Origin: Pseudomonas putida W15Oct28
GTDB taxonomy: Bacteria; Pseudomonadota; Gammaproteobacteria; Pseudomonadales; Pseudomonadaceae
Direction of reading: 5' to 3'
DNA length: 64,000 bases
NCBI RefSeq assembly: GCF_000708715.2
Contig: NZ_JENB01000033.1
Span: 1 to 64,000 of the forward strand
Every line of letters starts with the position of its first letter. Position 1 is the first letter of the stretch. The translations under genes were made by a program, and so were the position numbers. The notes beneath the pieces are model-generated. The model ran no database searches. It worked only from the letters and a program-made list of their open reading frames with translations, and was not told the origin of the DNA. Of the stretch, positions 53,281 to 61,741 are shown in pieces.

Positions 53281-55923
53281 ATGACTTCACACACCCCCGA
53301 ACCTCCGGTGCCACTCGCCTCGGCGCTACCCGGTGCCGTACAGCGTCTGCCCTTGCTCGAACGCGTCAGCCGCTACCGCCAGCCCATCGGCCTGGCAGTG
53401 ACCCTGGTGCTGTTCACCATGGCGTTGATTGCCTGCCGCCACTTGCTGAGCGAGCTGGACATCTATGCCTTGCACGATGCCATGCTCAGCGTACCGGCCC
53501 AGTCAGTGCTGGGGGCCCTGATTGCAACCGTGATCGGCTTCGTGATCTTGCTGGGGTACGAGTGGTCGGCCAGCCGCTATGCCGGCGTGAAACTGCCAGC
53601 ACGCAGCCTGGTGCTGGGTGGCTTCAGCGCCTTTGCCATCGGCAACGCCATTGGCCTGTCAATGCTTTCGGGCGGTTCGGTACGCTACCGCCTGTATGCA
53701 CGCCAGGGGCTGGGTGCTGGCGAAGTCGCACGCATGACCGTGTTTGCCAGCCTGTCGCTGGGCTGCGCGCTGCCACCCCTGGCCGCCTTGGCAACGTTGA
53801 GCGACCTGCCGGCAGCCTCGACCGCACTGGGGTTGGCGCCAGGCCTGCTGGCAGGTATCGCCGCCGCCGTGCTGGTGGCGTCCGCCTTGCTGGTGTTCGG
53901 CTTGTACCGCCGGCGCCTCGCCGAACAGCCACTGGCCAATAACCTGCTGGTGCAACTGGGCCGCCGCACACTGCGCCTGCCCGGCGCACGCCTGGCCGCC
54001 CTGCAATTGCTGATTACCGCGCTGGATGTGGCAGCCGCCGCCACCGTGCTGTACCTGCTGCTGCCCGAAGCACCACCCTTCGGCGCGTTTGTGCTGGTGT
54101 ACCTGCTGGCCTTGGCCGCAGGCGTGCTCAGCCACGTACCGGGCGGCGTCGGGGTGTTCGAAGCCATCCTGCTGGCGGCCTTTGCCGACCAGCTCGGCGC
54201 TGCGCCACTGGCGGCCGCCCTGCTGCTGTACCGGCTGATCTACGTGGTGCTGCCACTGCTGCTGGCCTGCGTGCTGCTGCTGGCCAATGAAGCCCGGCGC
54301 CTGCTGTTCGCACAGCAGGCCATCAAGGCCGCCTCCGGGATGGCCGCACCCATCCTGTCGATACTGGTATTTCTGTCCGGGGTGGTGCTGCTGTTTTCCG
54401 GCGTCACGCCCGAGATCGACACGCGCCTGGAGCACATGGGCTTTCTGGTGCCACACCGGCTGATCGATGCCTCGCACTTTGGCGCCAGCCTGATCGGCGT
54501 GCTGTGCCTGCTGCTGGCCCAAGGTCTGCGCCGGCGCCTGTCCGCGGCCTGGCTGCTGACCACCGTGCTTCTCTTGGTCGGCGCCCTGCTGTCGCTGCTC
54601 AAGGGCTTTGACTGGGAAGAGGCTTGCCTACTGACCCTCACCGCGGCCCTGCTGGCCCTGTTCCGGCGCTCGTTCTACCGCCCCAGCCGCCTGCTGGAGC
54701 TGCCATTTTCGCCGGTGTTCCTGGTGGCCAGCGCCTGTGCGGTCGGCGCATCGGTGTGGCTGCTGCTGTTTGCCTACCAGGATGTGCCCTACAGCCATCA
54801 GCTGTGGTGGCAGTTCACCCTTGATGCCGATGCCCCGCGCGGCCTGCGCGCCGCCATGGGCAGCGCCTTGCTGCTGGCTGCCTTGGCGCTGACCTGGCTG
54901 CTGCGCACCGCGCCGCCGGTGATCCACTTGCCCAACGAGGAAGAACTGCAGCGCGCCAACCGTATTCTGTTGGCCTCCGACCAGCCCGACGGCGGCCTGG
55001 CCCTGACCGGCGACAAGGCGTTGCTGTTCCACCCGCGCGACAATGCCTTCCTTATGTACGCCCGTCGCGGCCGCAGCCTGGTGGCCCTGTACGACCCGAT
55101 CGGCCCGCCCCAGGAGCGCGCCGAAATGATCTGGCAGTTCCGGGACCTGTGCGACCTGCACCACGCCCGACCGGTGTTCTACCAGGTGCGCGCCGAAAAC
55201 CTGCCGTTCTATATGGACATTGGCCTGACCGCACTGAAGCTGGGCGAAGAAGCCCGGGTCGACTTGCGCCGCTTCGACCTCGAAGCCAAGGGCAAGGAGA
55301 TGAAGGACCTGCGCTACACCTGGAACCGCGGCGGCCGCGACGGCCTGAGCCTGGAAATCCACGAGCCCGGCCACGCCCCACTGGCAGAGCTAAAGGAAAT
55401 TTCCGACGCTTGGCTGGGCGGCAAGAACGTGCGCGAGAAAGGCTTTTCGCTGGGGCGCTTCAGCCCGGAGTACTTGCAGCACTTCCGCATTGCCCTGATT
55501 CGCTTCCAGGGCCGGCCGGTGGCCTTCGCCAACCTGCTGGAGACCCACAGTAACGAACTGGCCAGCCTCGACCTGATGCGCGCGCACCCCGAGGCACCGA
55601 AGCTGACCATGGAGTTCATGATGATCGGCCTGATCCTGCACTATAAAAGCCATGAGTATTCCCGCTTCAGCCTGGGCATGGTGCCGCTTTCCGGCCTTCA
55701 GCCGCGGCGTGGTGCACCCCTGACCCAGCGCCTGGGCTCGATGGTGTTCCGCCGTGGCGAGCAGCTTTACAACTTCCAGGGGCTTCGACGCTTCAAGGAC
55801 AAATTCCAACCGGATTGGGAACCCCGCTACATGGCCGTGCCGGCCGGGCTCGACCCGCTTGTGGCACTGGCCGATACTGCCGCCCTGATTGCAGGCGGCC
55901 TGACTGGATTGGTGAAACGTTGA
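53281..55923 (+). CDS. mprF: MprF-like aminoacyl-phosphatidylglycerol synthase/flippase
   Basis: An 880-residue inner-membrane protein. The N-terminal flippase domain covers about 20-540 with about 14 helices (EWSASRYAGVKLPARSLVLG, then GGFSAFAIGNAIGLS). The C-terminal synthase domain spans about 545-875 (GLALTGDKALLFHPRDNAFL, ENLPFYMDIGLTALKLGEEA, FSLGRFSPEYLQHFRIALIR, YSRFSLGMVPLSGL), typical of the aminoacyl-tRNA-dependent GNAT-like fold. It adds an amino acid from aminoacyl-tRNA to phosphatidylglycerol, reducing negative charge. The VirJ-like gene follows with a 1-nt overlap, the order of PA0920-PA0919 in P. aeruginosa, where the products make and hydrolyse alanyl-PG. Alanine is therefore more likely than lysine. 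Confidence 0.9.
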   Translation: MTSHTPEPPVPLASALPGAVQRLPLLERVSRYRQPIGLAVTLVLFTMALIACRHLLSELDIYALHDAMLSVPAQSVLGALIATVIGFVILLGYEWSASRYAGVKLPARSLVLGGFSAFAIGNAIGLSMLSGGSVRYRLYARQGLGAGEVARMTVFASLSLGCALPPLAALATLSDLPAASTALGLAPGLLAGIAAAVLVASALLVFGLYRRRLAEQPLANNLLVQLGRRTLRLPGARLAALQLLITALDVAAAATVLYLLLPEAPPFGAFVLVYLLALAAGVLSHVPGGVGVFEAILLAAFADQLGAAPLAAALLLYRLIYVVLPLLLACVLLLANEARRLLFAQQAIKAASGMAAPILSILVFLSGVVLLFSGVTPEIDTRLEHMGFLVPHRLIDASHFGASLIGVLCLLLAQGLRRRLSAAWLLTTVLLLVGALLSLLKGFDWEEACLLTLTAALLALFRRSFYRPSRLLELPFSPVFLVASACAVGASVWLLLFAYQDVPYSHQLWWQFTLDADAPRGLRAAMGSALLLAALALTWLLRTAPPVIHLPNEEELQRANRILLASDQPDGGLALTGDKALLFHPRDNAFLMYARRGRSLVALYDPIGPPQERAEMIWQFRDLCDLHHARPVFYQVRAENLPFYMDIGLTALKLGEEARVDLRRFDLEAKGKEMKDLRYTWNRGGRDGLSLEIHEPGHAPLAELKEISDAWLGGKNVREKGFSLGRFSPEYLQHFRIALIRFQGRPVAFANLLETHSNELASLDLMRAHPEAPKLTMEFMMIGLILHYKSHEYSRFSLGMVPLSGLQPRRGAPLTQRLGSMVFRRGEQLYNFQGLRRFKDKFQPDWEPRYMAVPAGLDPLVALADTAALIAGGLTGLVKR

Positions 55924-57215
55924 TGACCCGACGCTTTTGGCTGTACCTGCTGGTTCCCCTGCTGCTGGCCGCACTGGGCGGTGTGTTGGCGTTCTGGCTG
56001 TGGACGCGCCCGGCCCCCGAGGCGCGTCTGGAGCAATTGAGCAGCAATGGCACCAGCATCACCCGCGTGACCCCCGGTGTGCACCCCAAGGCCCGGGTGG
56101 CCATCGGTGTGCCACAGGATCAGGCGCTGACGGACAAGCAACTGCTCGACCTGAGCCAGGCCGGCGAAGCCCAGCTGGTGCAGGTGATTTTGCCGCCCAA
56201 TGACTGCAGCAAGCAGCAACAGGTCATGGACCAGGCCCTGGCCGAGCTGCCGGAAAAGCCGACGCTGGTAGCCGGTATCGGCCCTGGCGCCGCCCAGGCC
56301 TGGCGCTGGCTGGCCAGCCAGAACGATGACAAGGCCCGGGCCATTTCTGTGGACTTCACCGTCGAGCAACCCGGCTGCCAGGCACCGCTGCCCAAATCGG
56401 CTGCCCACGGCCACTGGAATGTCGCCTGGAACGACAACCCGGATGACACCAGCGCCGCTTTCGTGCGCGATCAAGCCAATGCCGAAACCAGCATCAGCGA
56501 CTACGACATCCACCTGCCACAAGTGCTCAAGGCCCAGCTGACCCAGGCCCTGATAGGCCACGACGGCAACGCCTTGGCCATCCCTGTGGTTGAAGTGCCG
56601 GCCGGGCAGACCACCGACACGGTCACCCTGTTCCTCTCCGGTGACGGCGGCTGGCGTGACCTGGACCGCGATGTCGCCGGGGAAATGGCCAAGCTGGGCT
56701 ACCCGGTGGTGGGTATCGACACGCTGCGCTACTACTGGCAGCACAAGACCCCGGAGCAAAGCGCGGCCGACCTGTCCGAGCTGATGCAGCACTACCGGCA
56801 GAAGTGGGGTACCAAGCGCTTTGTACTGACCGGCTATTCGTTCGGTGCCGATGTGCTGCCGGCGATCTACAACCGCCTGCCGGTGGAGGACCAACAACGT
56901 ATCGATGCGGTGATGCTGCTGGCCTTTGCCCGCAGCGGCAGCTTCGAGATCGAGGTCGAGGGCTGGCTGGGCAAGGAAGGCCAGGAAGCACCCACCGGGC
57001 CGGAAATGGCCAGGTTGCCAGCCTCCAAGGTGGTGTGCGTGTATGGCGTGGAAGAGACCGACGAGAGCGGTTGCACCGAGAAGACTGCGGTAGGTGAACG
57101 CCTGAAGCTGCCTGGGGGGCACCACTTTGATGAAAACTACCCGGCGCTGGCCAAACGCCTGATTGGCGAGATCGAGACCCGCCAAGGCAAGTCGAGCGTC
57201 GCCGAGCAGAACTGA
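55923..57215 (+). CDS. VirJ-family periplasmic alpha/beta hydrolase (putative aminoacyl-PG hydrolase)
   Basis: A 430-residue protein. An N-terminal signal/anchor is WLYLLVPLLLAALGGVLAFW. A first domain precedes the VirJ domain (about 220-415) with LFLSGDGGWRDLDRDVAGEM (about 236-255), the nucleophile motif FVLTGYSFGADVLPA (Ser in GYSFG, about 305) and a His near LPGGHHFDENY. It starts in the TGATG overlap with mprF. In P. aeruginosa the homologous PA0919 is an alanyl-PG hydrolase, so this protein probably reverses the MprF reaction, either for turnover or lipid balance. The ATG at 55923 is strongly supported by the overlap. Confidence 0.85.
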   Translation: MTRRFWLYLLVPLLLAALGGVLAFWLWTRPAPEARLEQLSSNGTSITRVTPGVHPKARVAIGVPQDQALTDKQLLDLSQAGEAQLVQVILPPNDCSKQQQVMDQALAELPEKPTLVAGIGPGAAQAWRWLASQNDDKARAISVDFTVEQPGCQAPLPKSAAHGHWNVAWNDNPDDTSAAFVRDQANAETSISDYDIHLPQVLKAQLTQALIGHDGNALAIPVVEVPAGQTTDTVTLFLSGDGGWRDLDRDVAGEMAKLGYPVVGIDTLRYYWQHKTPEQSAADLSELMQHYRQKWGTKRFVLTGYSFGADVLPAIYNRLPVEDQQRIDAVMLLAFARSGSFEIEVEGWLGKEGQEAPTGPEMARLPASKVVCVYGVEETDESGCTEKTAVGERLKLPGGHHFDENYPALAKRLIGEIETRQGKSSVAEQN

Positions 57216-57246
57216 GCTCTCACCTTTGGAAGTTTGACGCAGTCAA

Positions 57247-57362
57247 TGTAGGAGCGGCCTTGTGTCGCGATAGGGGCGCGTAGCGGCCCCACGATTTCAG
57301 CTTCGCCGCCGAAATAGCCGGGACCGCTTTGCGGTCCTGTCGCGACACAAGGCCGCTCCCAC
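57247..57362. repeat. Compound BIME, CGCGACACAAGGCCGCTCC type
   Basis: Inverted arms TGTAGGAGCGGCCTTGTGTC (57247 on) and its complement ending at 57362, with internal stems GGGGCGCGTAGCGGCCCC and GGACCGCTTTGCGGTCC. Between convergent virJ and kup genes. Confidence 0.87.
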
Positions 57363-57387
57363 AGGGATCGCGTCGAGTCTTGCCAAC

Positions 57388-59298
57388 TCAGATCTCGACC
57401 TGGGTCCCCAGCTCGATCACCCGGTTCAGCGGCAGGTTGAAGAAGCGCAGGTTACCGTTGGCATTCTTCAGCAAGAACGCGAACAGGTTGCCCCGCCAGC
57501 GCGACATCCCCTCAAGCCGGGAAGCGATCACCGTCTCGCGGCTGAGGAAGTAGGTGGTGCGCATCGGCGTGAAGTCCAGATCGTCCAGGTGGCACAGCTT
57601 CAATGCCGCCGGTACGTCGGGCTCGTCCATGAAGCCAAAGTGCAACAGCACACGGAAGAACCCGTCGCCATAAGCCTCCACCTCGAAGCGCTCCTGCTCC
57701 GGCACCCGCGGCCGGTCCTCGCTGACCACGGTCAGCAGCACCACCTGGCTGTGTAGCACCTGGTTATGCAGCATGTTGTGCAGCAAGGCATGGGGCACGG
57801 CGTCAGACCGGGCGGTAAGGAACACCGCAGTACCTTCGACCCGGTGCGGCGGCTGAATACGGATACTGCTGATGAACAACGGCAACGGCAGCGCACCTTC
57901 GTCGATGCGCTCGACCAGGATCTGCTTGCCGCGCTTCCAGGTGCTCATCAGCAGGAACAGCACACCGCCAGCCAGCACCGGGAAGGCACCGCCCTGGACG
58001 ATTTTCGGCACGTTGGCGGCGAAGAACAGCCCGTCGACAAACAGGAAGCCCACCAGTATCGGCACTGCCAGCACCGGCGGCCACTTCCACAACAGCAGCA
58101 TCACCGCCGACACCAGAATGGTCGTCATCAGCATGGTGCCGGTCACCGCCACGCCATAGGCCGCCGCCAGCGCGCCGGACGACTCGAAGCCGATCACCAG
58201 CAGCACCACGCCCACCATCAGCGTCCAGTTCACAGCGCCAATGTAGATTTGCCCCTGCTCGTCGCTGGAGGTGTGCTGGATGTGCATACGCGGGATGTAA
58301 CCCAGCTGGATGGCCTGGCGGGTCAGGGAAAAGGCCCCGGAAATGACCGCCTGCGAGGCGATCACAGTGGCCATTGTGGCCAGCCCGACCAACGGCAGCA
58401 GCGCCCAGCTCGGCGCCAGCAGGTAGAAGGGGTTGCGTGCCGCCTCGGGGTTTTGCAGCAGCAGTGCACCCTGGCCGAAATAGTTGAGCACCAACGCGGG
58501 CAGCACCAGGATGAACCAGGCCCGGGCGATCGGCTTGCGGCCAAAATGCCCCATGTCGGCGTACAGCGCCTCGGCACCGGTCAGCGCCAGCACCACGGCG
58601 CCGAGGATGGCCACGCCCATGCCTGGGTGAACCACGAAGAAGTTGACCGCCCAGCCCGGGTTGAAGGCCTTGAGCACTTCCGGGCTCTGCGAGATGCCGT
58701 GCACGCCCAATGCGCCCAGCACCACGAACCAGGTGACCATGATCGGGCCGAACAGCTTGCCGATCTTCTCGGTCCCGTGCTTCTGCACCAGGAACAGCGC
58801 CACCAGCACCACCAGCGAAATCGGCACCACCCAGTGGTCGATGCCGTCAAACGCCAGGCCCATGCCCTCCACGGCCGACAGCACCGATACCGCCGGGGTG
58901 ATCATGCTGTCGCCATAGAACAGCGAAGCGCCGATCAAGCCGCAGATCACCATCAACGTACGCAACCGTGGATGGGCGGCCGTGGCCCGCCGCGCCAGCG
59001 CGGTCAGCGCCATGGTGCCGCCCTCCCCCTGGTTGTCGGCGCGCAGGATGAACATCACGTACTTGAACGACACCACCCACAACAGCGACCACAGGATCAG
59101 CGACAGGATCCCCAGCACGCCATCATGGTTGACCGGCACCCCGTAACCGCCGGTGAAGACTTCCTTGAGGGTATATAAAGGGCTGGTGCCGATATCGCCA
59201 TAAACCACCCCGACCGCCGCCACGAGCAGGCCCAGCGACCGCGCCGCGCCCTGCTTCCCCGCGTGCCCGCCCTCGGCGTGACTGCTTGCCTGAACCAT
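57388..59298 (-). CDS. kup: Low-affinity potassium transporter Kup
   Basis: A 636-residue K+ symporter of the HAK/KUP/KT family. About 12 helices cover residues 22-460, opening with LGLLVAAVGVVYGDIGTSPL (about 22-41), a hallmark of the family, then ILRADNQGEGGTMALTALAR and SLFYGDSMITPAVSVLSAVE. The C-terminal cytosolic domain includes VFLTARSDAVPHALLHNM (about 505-522) and YFLSRETVIAS. The ATG at 59296-59298 has GGGAG upstream; an earlier frame extension is unlikely. Confidence 0.96.
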   Translation of the reverse strand: MVQASSHAEGGHAGKQGAARSLGLLVAAVGVVYGDIGTSPLYTLKEVFTGGYGVPVNHDGVLGILSLILWSLLWVVSFKYVMFILRADNQGEGGTMALTALARRATAAHPRLRTLMVICGLIGASLFYGDSMITPAVSVLSAVEGMGLAFDGIDHWVVPISLVVLVALFLVQKHGTEKIGKLFGPIMVTWFVVLGALGVHGISQSPEVLKAFNPGWAVNFFVVHPGMGVAILGAVVLALTGAEALYADMGHFGRKPIARAWFILVLPALVLNYFGQGALLLQNPEAARNPFYLLAPSWALLPLVGLATMATVIASQAVISGAFSLTRQAIQLGYIPRMHIQHTSSDEQGQIYIGAVNWTLMVGVVLLVIGFESSGALAAAYGVAVTGTMLMTTILVSAVMLLLWKWPPVLAVPILVGFLFVDGLFFAANVPKIVQGGAFPVLAGGVLFLLMSTWKRGKQILVERIDEGALPLPLFISSIRIQPPHRVEGTAVFLTARSDAVPHALLHNMLHNQVLHSQVVLLTVVSEDRPRVPEQERFEVEAYGDGFFRVLLHFGFMDEPDVPAALKLCHLDDLDFTPMRTTYFLSRETVIASRLEGMSRWRGNLFAFLLKNANGNLRFFNLPLNRVIELGTQVEI

Positions 59299-59533
59299 CG
59301 ACCACTCCCGCAGACGGCCATCTCGGCCTTTAGTATTCACTCGCGCACCAGGCCCCCGAAGGCACCTTCACGCAACGGCGCGAAGCATAGCGCAGCGTTC
59401 GTCGTATTTCTGCTGGTCAAGCGACCTTGCGCTCGCTAGAATTGCGCACTTTTTGATCAGAGGCGCTAAAAGCGCCCGTCAAGATCGCCCGCGATTCCGG
59501 CCGGGCGACCTGCATTCAATACCGAGGTTAGTC

Positions 59534-60865
59534 ATGTCCACCACGCCCGCCACCCCCAAGGTAGGTTTCGTAAGCCTGGGTTGCCCAAAAGCCCTGGTCG
59601 ATTCCGAGCGCATCCTTACCCAGCTGCGCATGGAAGGCTATGAAGTCGTGCCCACCTACGAGGACGCCGACGTGGTGGTGGTCAACACCTGCGGCTTCAT
59701 CGACAGCGCCAAGGCCGAGTCGCTGGAAGTGATCGGCGAAGCGATCAAGGAAAACGGCAAGGTCATCGTCACCGGCTGCATGGGTGTCGAAGAAGGCAGC
59801 ATCCGTGACGTGCACCCCAGTGTGCTTTCGGTTACCGGCCCACAGCAGTACGAGCAGGTGGTCAACGCCGTGCACCAAGTAGTGCCGCCGCGCCAGGACC
59901 ACAACCCGCTGATCGACCTGGTGCCGCCGCAGGGCATCAAGCTGACCCCACGCCACTATGCGTACCTGAAGATTTCCGAAGGCTGCAACCACAGCTGCAG
60001 CTTCTGCATCATCCCGTCGATGCGCGGCAAGCTGGTCAGCCGCCCGGTGGGTGAAGTGCTGAGCGAGGCCGAGCGCCTGGTCAAGGCCGGGGTCAAGGAG
60101 ATCCTGGTGATTTCCCAGGACACCAGCGCCTACGGCGTCGACGTCAAGTACAAGACCGACTTCTGGAACGGCCGCCCGGTCAAGACCCGCATGCTCGAGC
60201 TGTGCGAGGCCCTGAGCAGCCTGGGTGCGTGGGTACGCCTGCACTATGTGTACCCGTACCCGAACGTCGACGACGTGATCCCGCTGATGGCCGCTGGCAA
60301 GATCCTGCCGTACCTGGACATCCCGTTCCAGCACGCCAGCCCGAAAGTGCTCAAGTCGATGAAGCGCCCAGCCTTCGAAGACCGCACCCTGGCGCGCATC
60401 AAGAACTGGCGCGAGCAGTGCCCTGAGCTGGTGATCCGCTCCACCTTCATCGTCGGCTTCCCGGGCGAGACCGAGGAAGACTTCCAGTACCTGCTGGACT
60501 GGCTGACCGAAGCCCAGCTCGACCGCGTGGGCTGCTTCCAGTACTCGCCGGTAGAAGGCGCCCCGGCCAACGACCTGGGCCTGGAAGAAGTGCCGGACGA
60601 CATCAAGCAAGCGCGCTGGGACCGCTTCATGGCCCACCAGCAGGCCATCAGCACCGCCCGCCTGCAACTGCGCATCGGCAAGGAAATCGAGGTGCTGATC
60701 GACGAAGTCGAGGAACAGGGTTCGGTTGGCCGCAGCTTCTTCGATGCCCCGGAAATCGACGGCAGCGTATTCATCGATGGCGACCATGGCTTCAAGCCAG
60801 GCGACAAAGTGCGTTGCCGTGTAGTGGATGCCGACGAATACGACATGTGGGCAGAGCCCATCTAA
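59534..60865 (+). CDS. rimO: Ribosomal protein S12 methylthiotransferase RimO
   Basis: A 443-residue radical-SAM enzyme that adds a methylthio group to Asp of ribosomal protein S12. N-terminal UPF0004 domain has Cys in GFVSLGCPKALVDSERI (about 9-25), VVNTCGFIDSAK (about 49-60) and VTGCMGVEEG. The radical-SAM core has SEGCNHSCSFCIIPSMRGK (C-x3-C-x2-C, about 149-167), and a C-terminal TRAM domain covers about 370-440. The ATG at 59534 is used; an open frame extends upstream without a ribosome site. Confidence 0.97.
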   Translation: MSTTPATPKVGFVSLGCPKALVDSERILTQLRMEGYEVVPTYEDADVVVVNTCGFIDSAKAESLEVIGEAIKENGKVIVTGCMGVEEGSIRDVHPSVLSVTGPQQYEQVVNAVHQVVPPRQDHNPLIDLVPPQGIKLTPRHYAYLKISEGCNHSCSFCIIPSMRGKLVSRPVGEVLSEAERLVKAGVKEILVISQDTSAYGVDVKYKTDFWNGRPVKTRMLELCEALSSLGAWVRLHYVYPYPNVDDVIPLMAAGKILPYLDIPFQHASPKVLKSMKRPAFEDRTLARIKNWREQCPELVIRSTFIVGFPGETEEDFQYLLDWLTEAQLDRVGCFQYSPVEGAPANDLGLEEVPDDIKQARWDRFMAHQQAISTARLQLRIGKEIEVLIDEVEEQGSVGRSFFDAPEIDGSVFIDGDHGFKPGDKVRCRVVDADEYDMWAEPI

Positions 60866-60880
60866 AGCGGCTGAAACACG

Positions 60881-60937
60881 AAAAGCCCCTGCCCCGGCGT
60901 TCCCCGCAAGGAACGACCGGCGCAGGGGCTTTTTTAG
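60881..60937. terminator. Bidirectional terminator (rimO / porin-like gene)
   Basis: AAAAGCCCCTGCCCCGGCGT...CGCAGGGGCTTTTTT, a long stem with internal bulge between convergent genes. Confidence 0.85.
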
Positions 60938-61687
60938 TCAGAACGTGTGAAACAGCATCAGGCCTCCCTCTGCATCCGGGCTGGCATCAGAGAAGCCTTT
61001 GACCGCGTAGAGCTGGACTTTCCATTGCTGATTGAGCTTGTGGGTCAGGAACAGGGTGAGTTCCTTGATCTGCGAACCGGTCGAGACCACCTTCTGCCGC
61101 CAATCGTAGGAGGCGCCCGCAGAAGTACCTGCAGCCACAGGTAGGGCGAAGCCGAGGCTGACAAATACCGGGTCGTCGAAATCGCTGTCGGGCGGGTCGC
61201 CGAACTTCTTCCAGCCCAATGTCGCGAAGCCGGTGACCGGGCCAAAGCCCTTGGTGATGTCGACCTGGGCGGTGTAGTCGTATTCACCGGTGCCAAGGCA
61301 CTGGTCTTCATCGGCAGTGGGGAATTTGACCTTGCCGATCAGGTCGAGCATCAGGCCGCCGTCACTGCCATCGAGCAGGGCATACCCGGCGCTTGCGACC
61401 GTGTCGCCCAACCCGCTTTCCACATCCCGGCAACCTCCGGGCAAGGGGTCACCATTGGGGCCTACTTCCGGGTTGGTGATGCGCAACCAGGGCACGGTGA
61501 CCTTGTAGGTCATGGGGCCGGTTTCATATTTGCCGACCACGGGGACGTACCAGATTTCCGAAGTAGTACCCGTGCCATAGTCGCCACTTGAATAGTCCAT
61601 GCCGATGGCGGTGCTGAAGGTGTCGGCCACGGTCGGCGCGGTGGTGCATGACAGCAGGCAGGCAAAAAGAGGGAGCGCGGGTTTCAT
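60938..61687 (-). CDS. Outer-membrane transporter-like protein (phenol-degradation MetA type)
   Basis: A 249-residue protein. Signal peptide about residues 1-23 (MKPALPLFACLLSCTTAPTV). The mature part consists of amphipathic strands: EIWYVPVVGKYETGPMTYKV, GLGDTVASAGYALLDGSDGG, FVSLGFALPVAAGTSAGASY, and ends QLYAVKGFSDASPDAEGGLM, then LFHTF with a terminal Phe. This strand pattern is that of the 'transporter' family related to MetA/PF13557 outer-membrane proteins. Three Cys are present. ATG 61685-61687 has GAGGTG just upstream. It starts 54 nt after the DUF5666 gene and is the last gene of that operon. Substrate unknown. Confidence 0.8.
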   Translation of the reverse strand: MKPALPLFACLLSCTTAPTVADTFSTAIGMDYSSGDYGTGTTSEIWYVPVVGKYETGPMTYKVTVPWLRITNPEVGPNGDPLPGGCRDVESGLGDTVASAGYALLDGSDGGLMLDLIGKVKFPTADEDQCLGTGEYDYTAQVDITKGFGPVTGFATLGWKKFGDPPDSDFDDPVFVSLGFALPVAAGTSAGASYDWRQKVVSTGSQIKELTLFLTHKLNQQWKVQLYAVKGFSDASPDAEGGLMLFHTF

Positions 61688-61741
61688 CTGCACCTCAGTA
61701 ACCTTTCGGGAAGTGTGGTCGGACTTACCCAGCCTAGTTGC

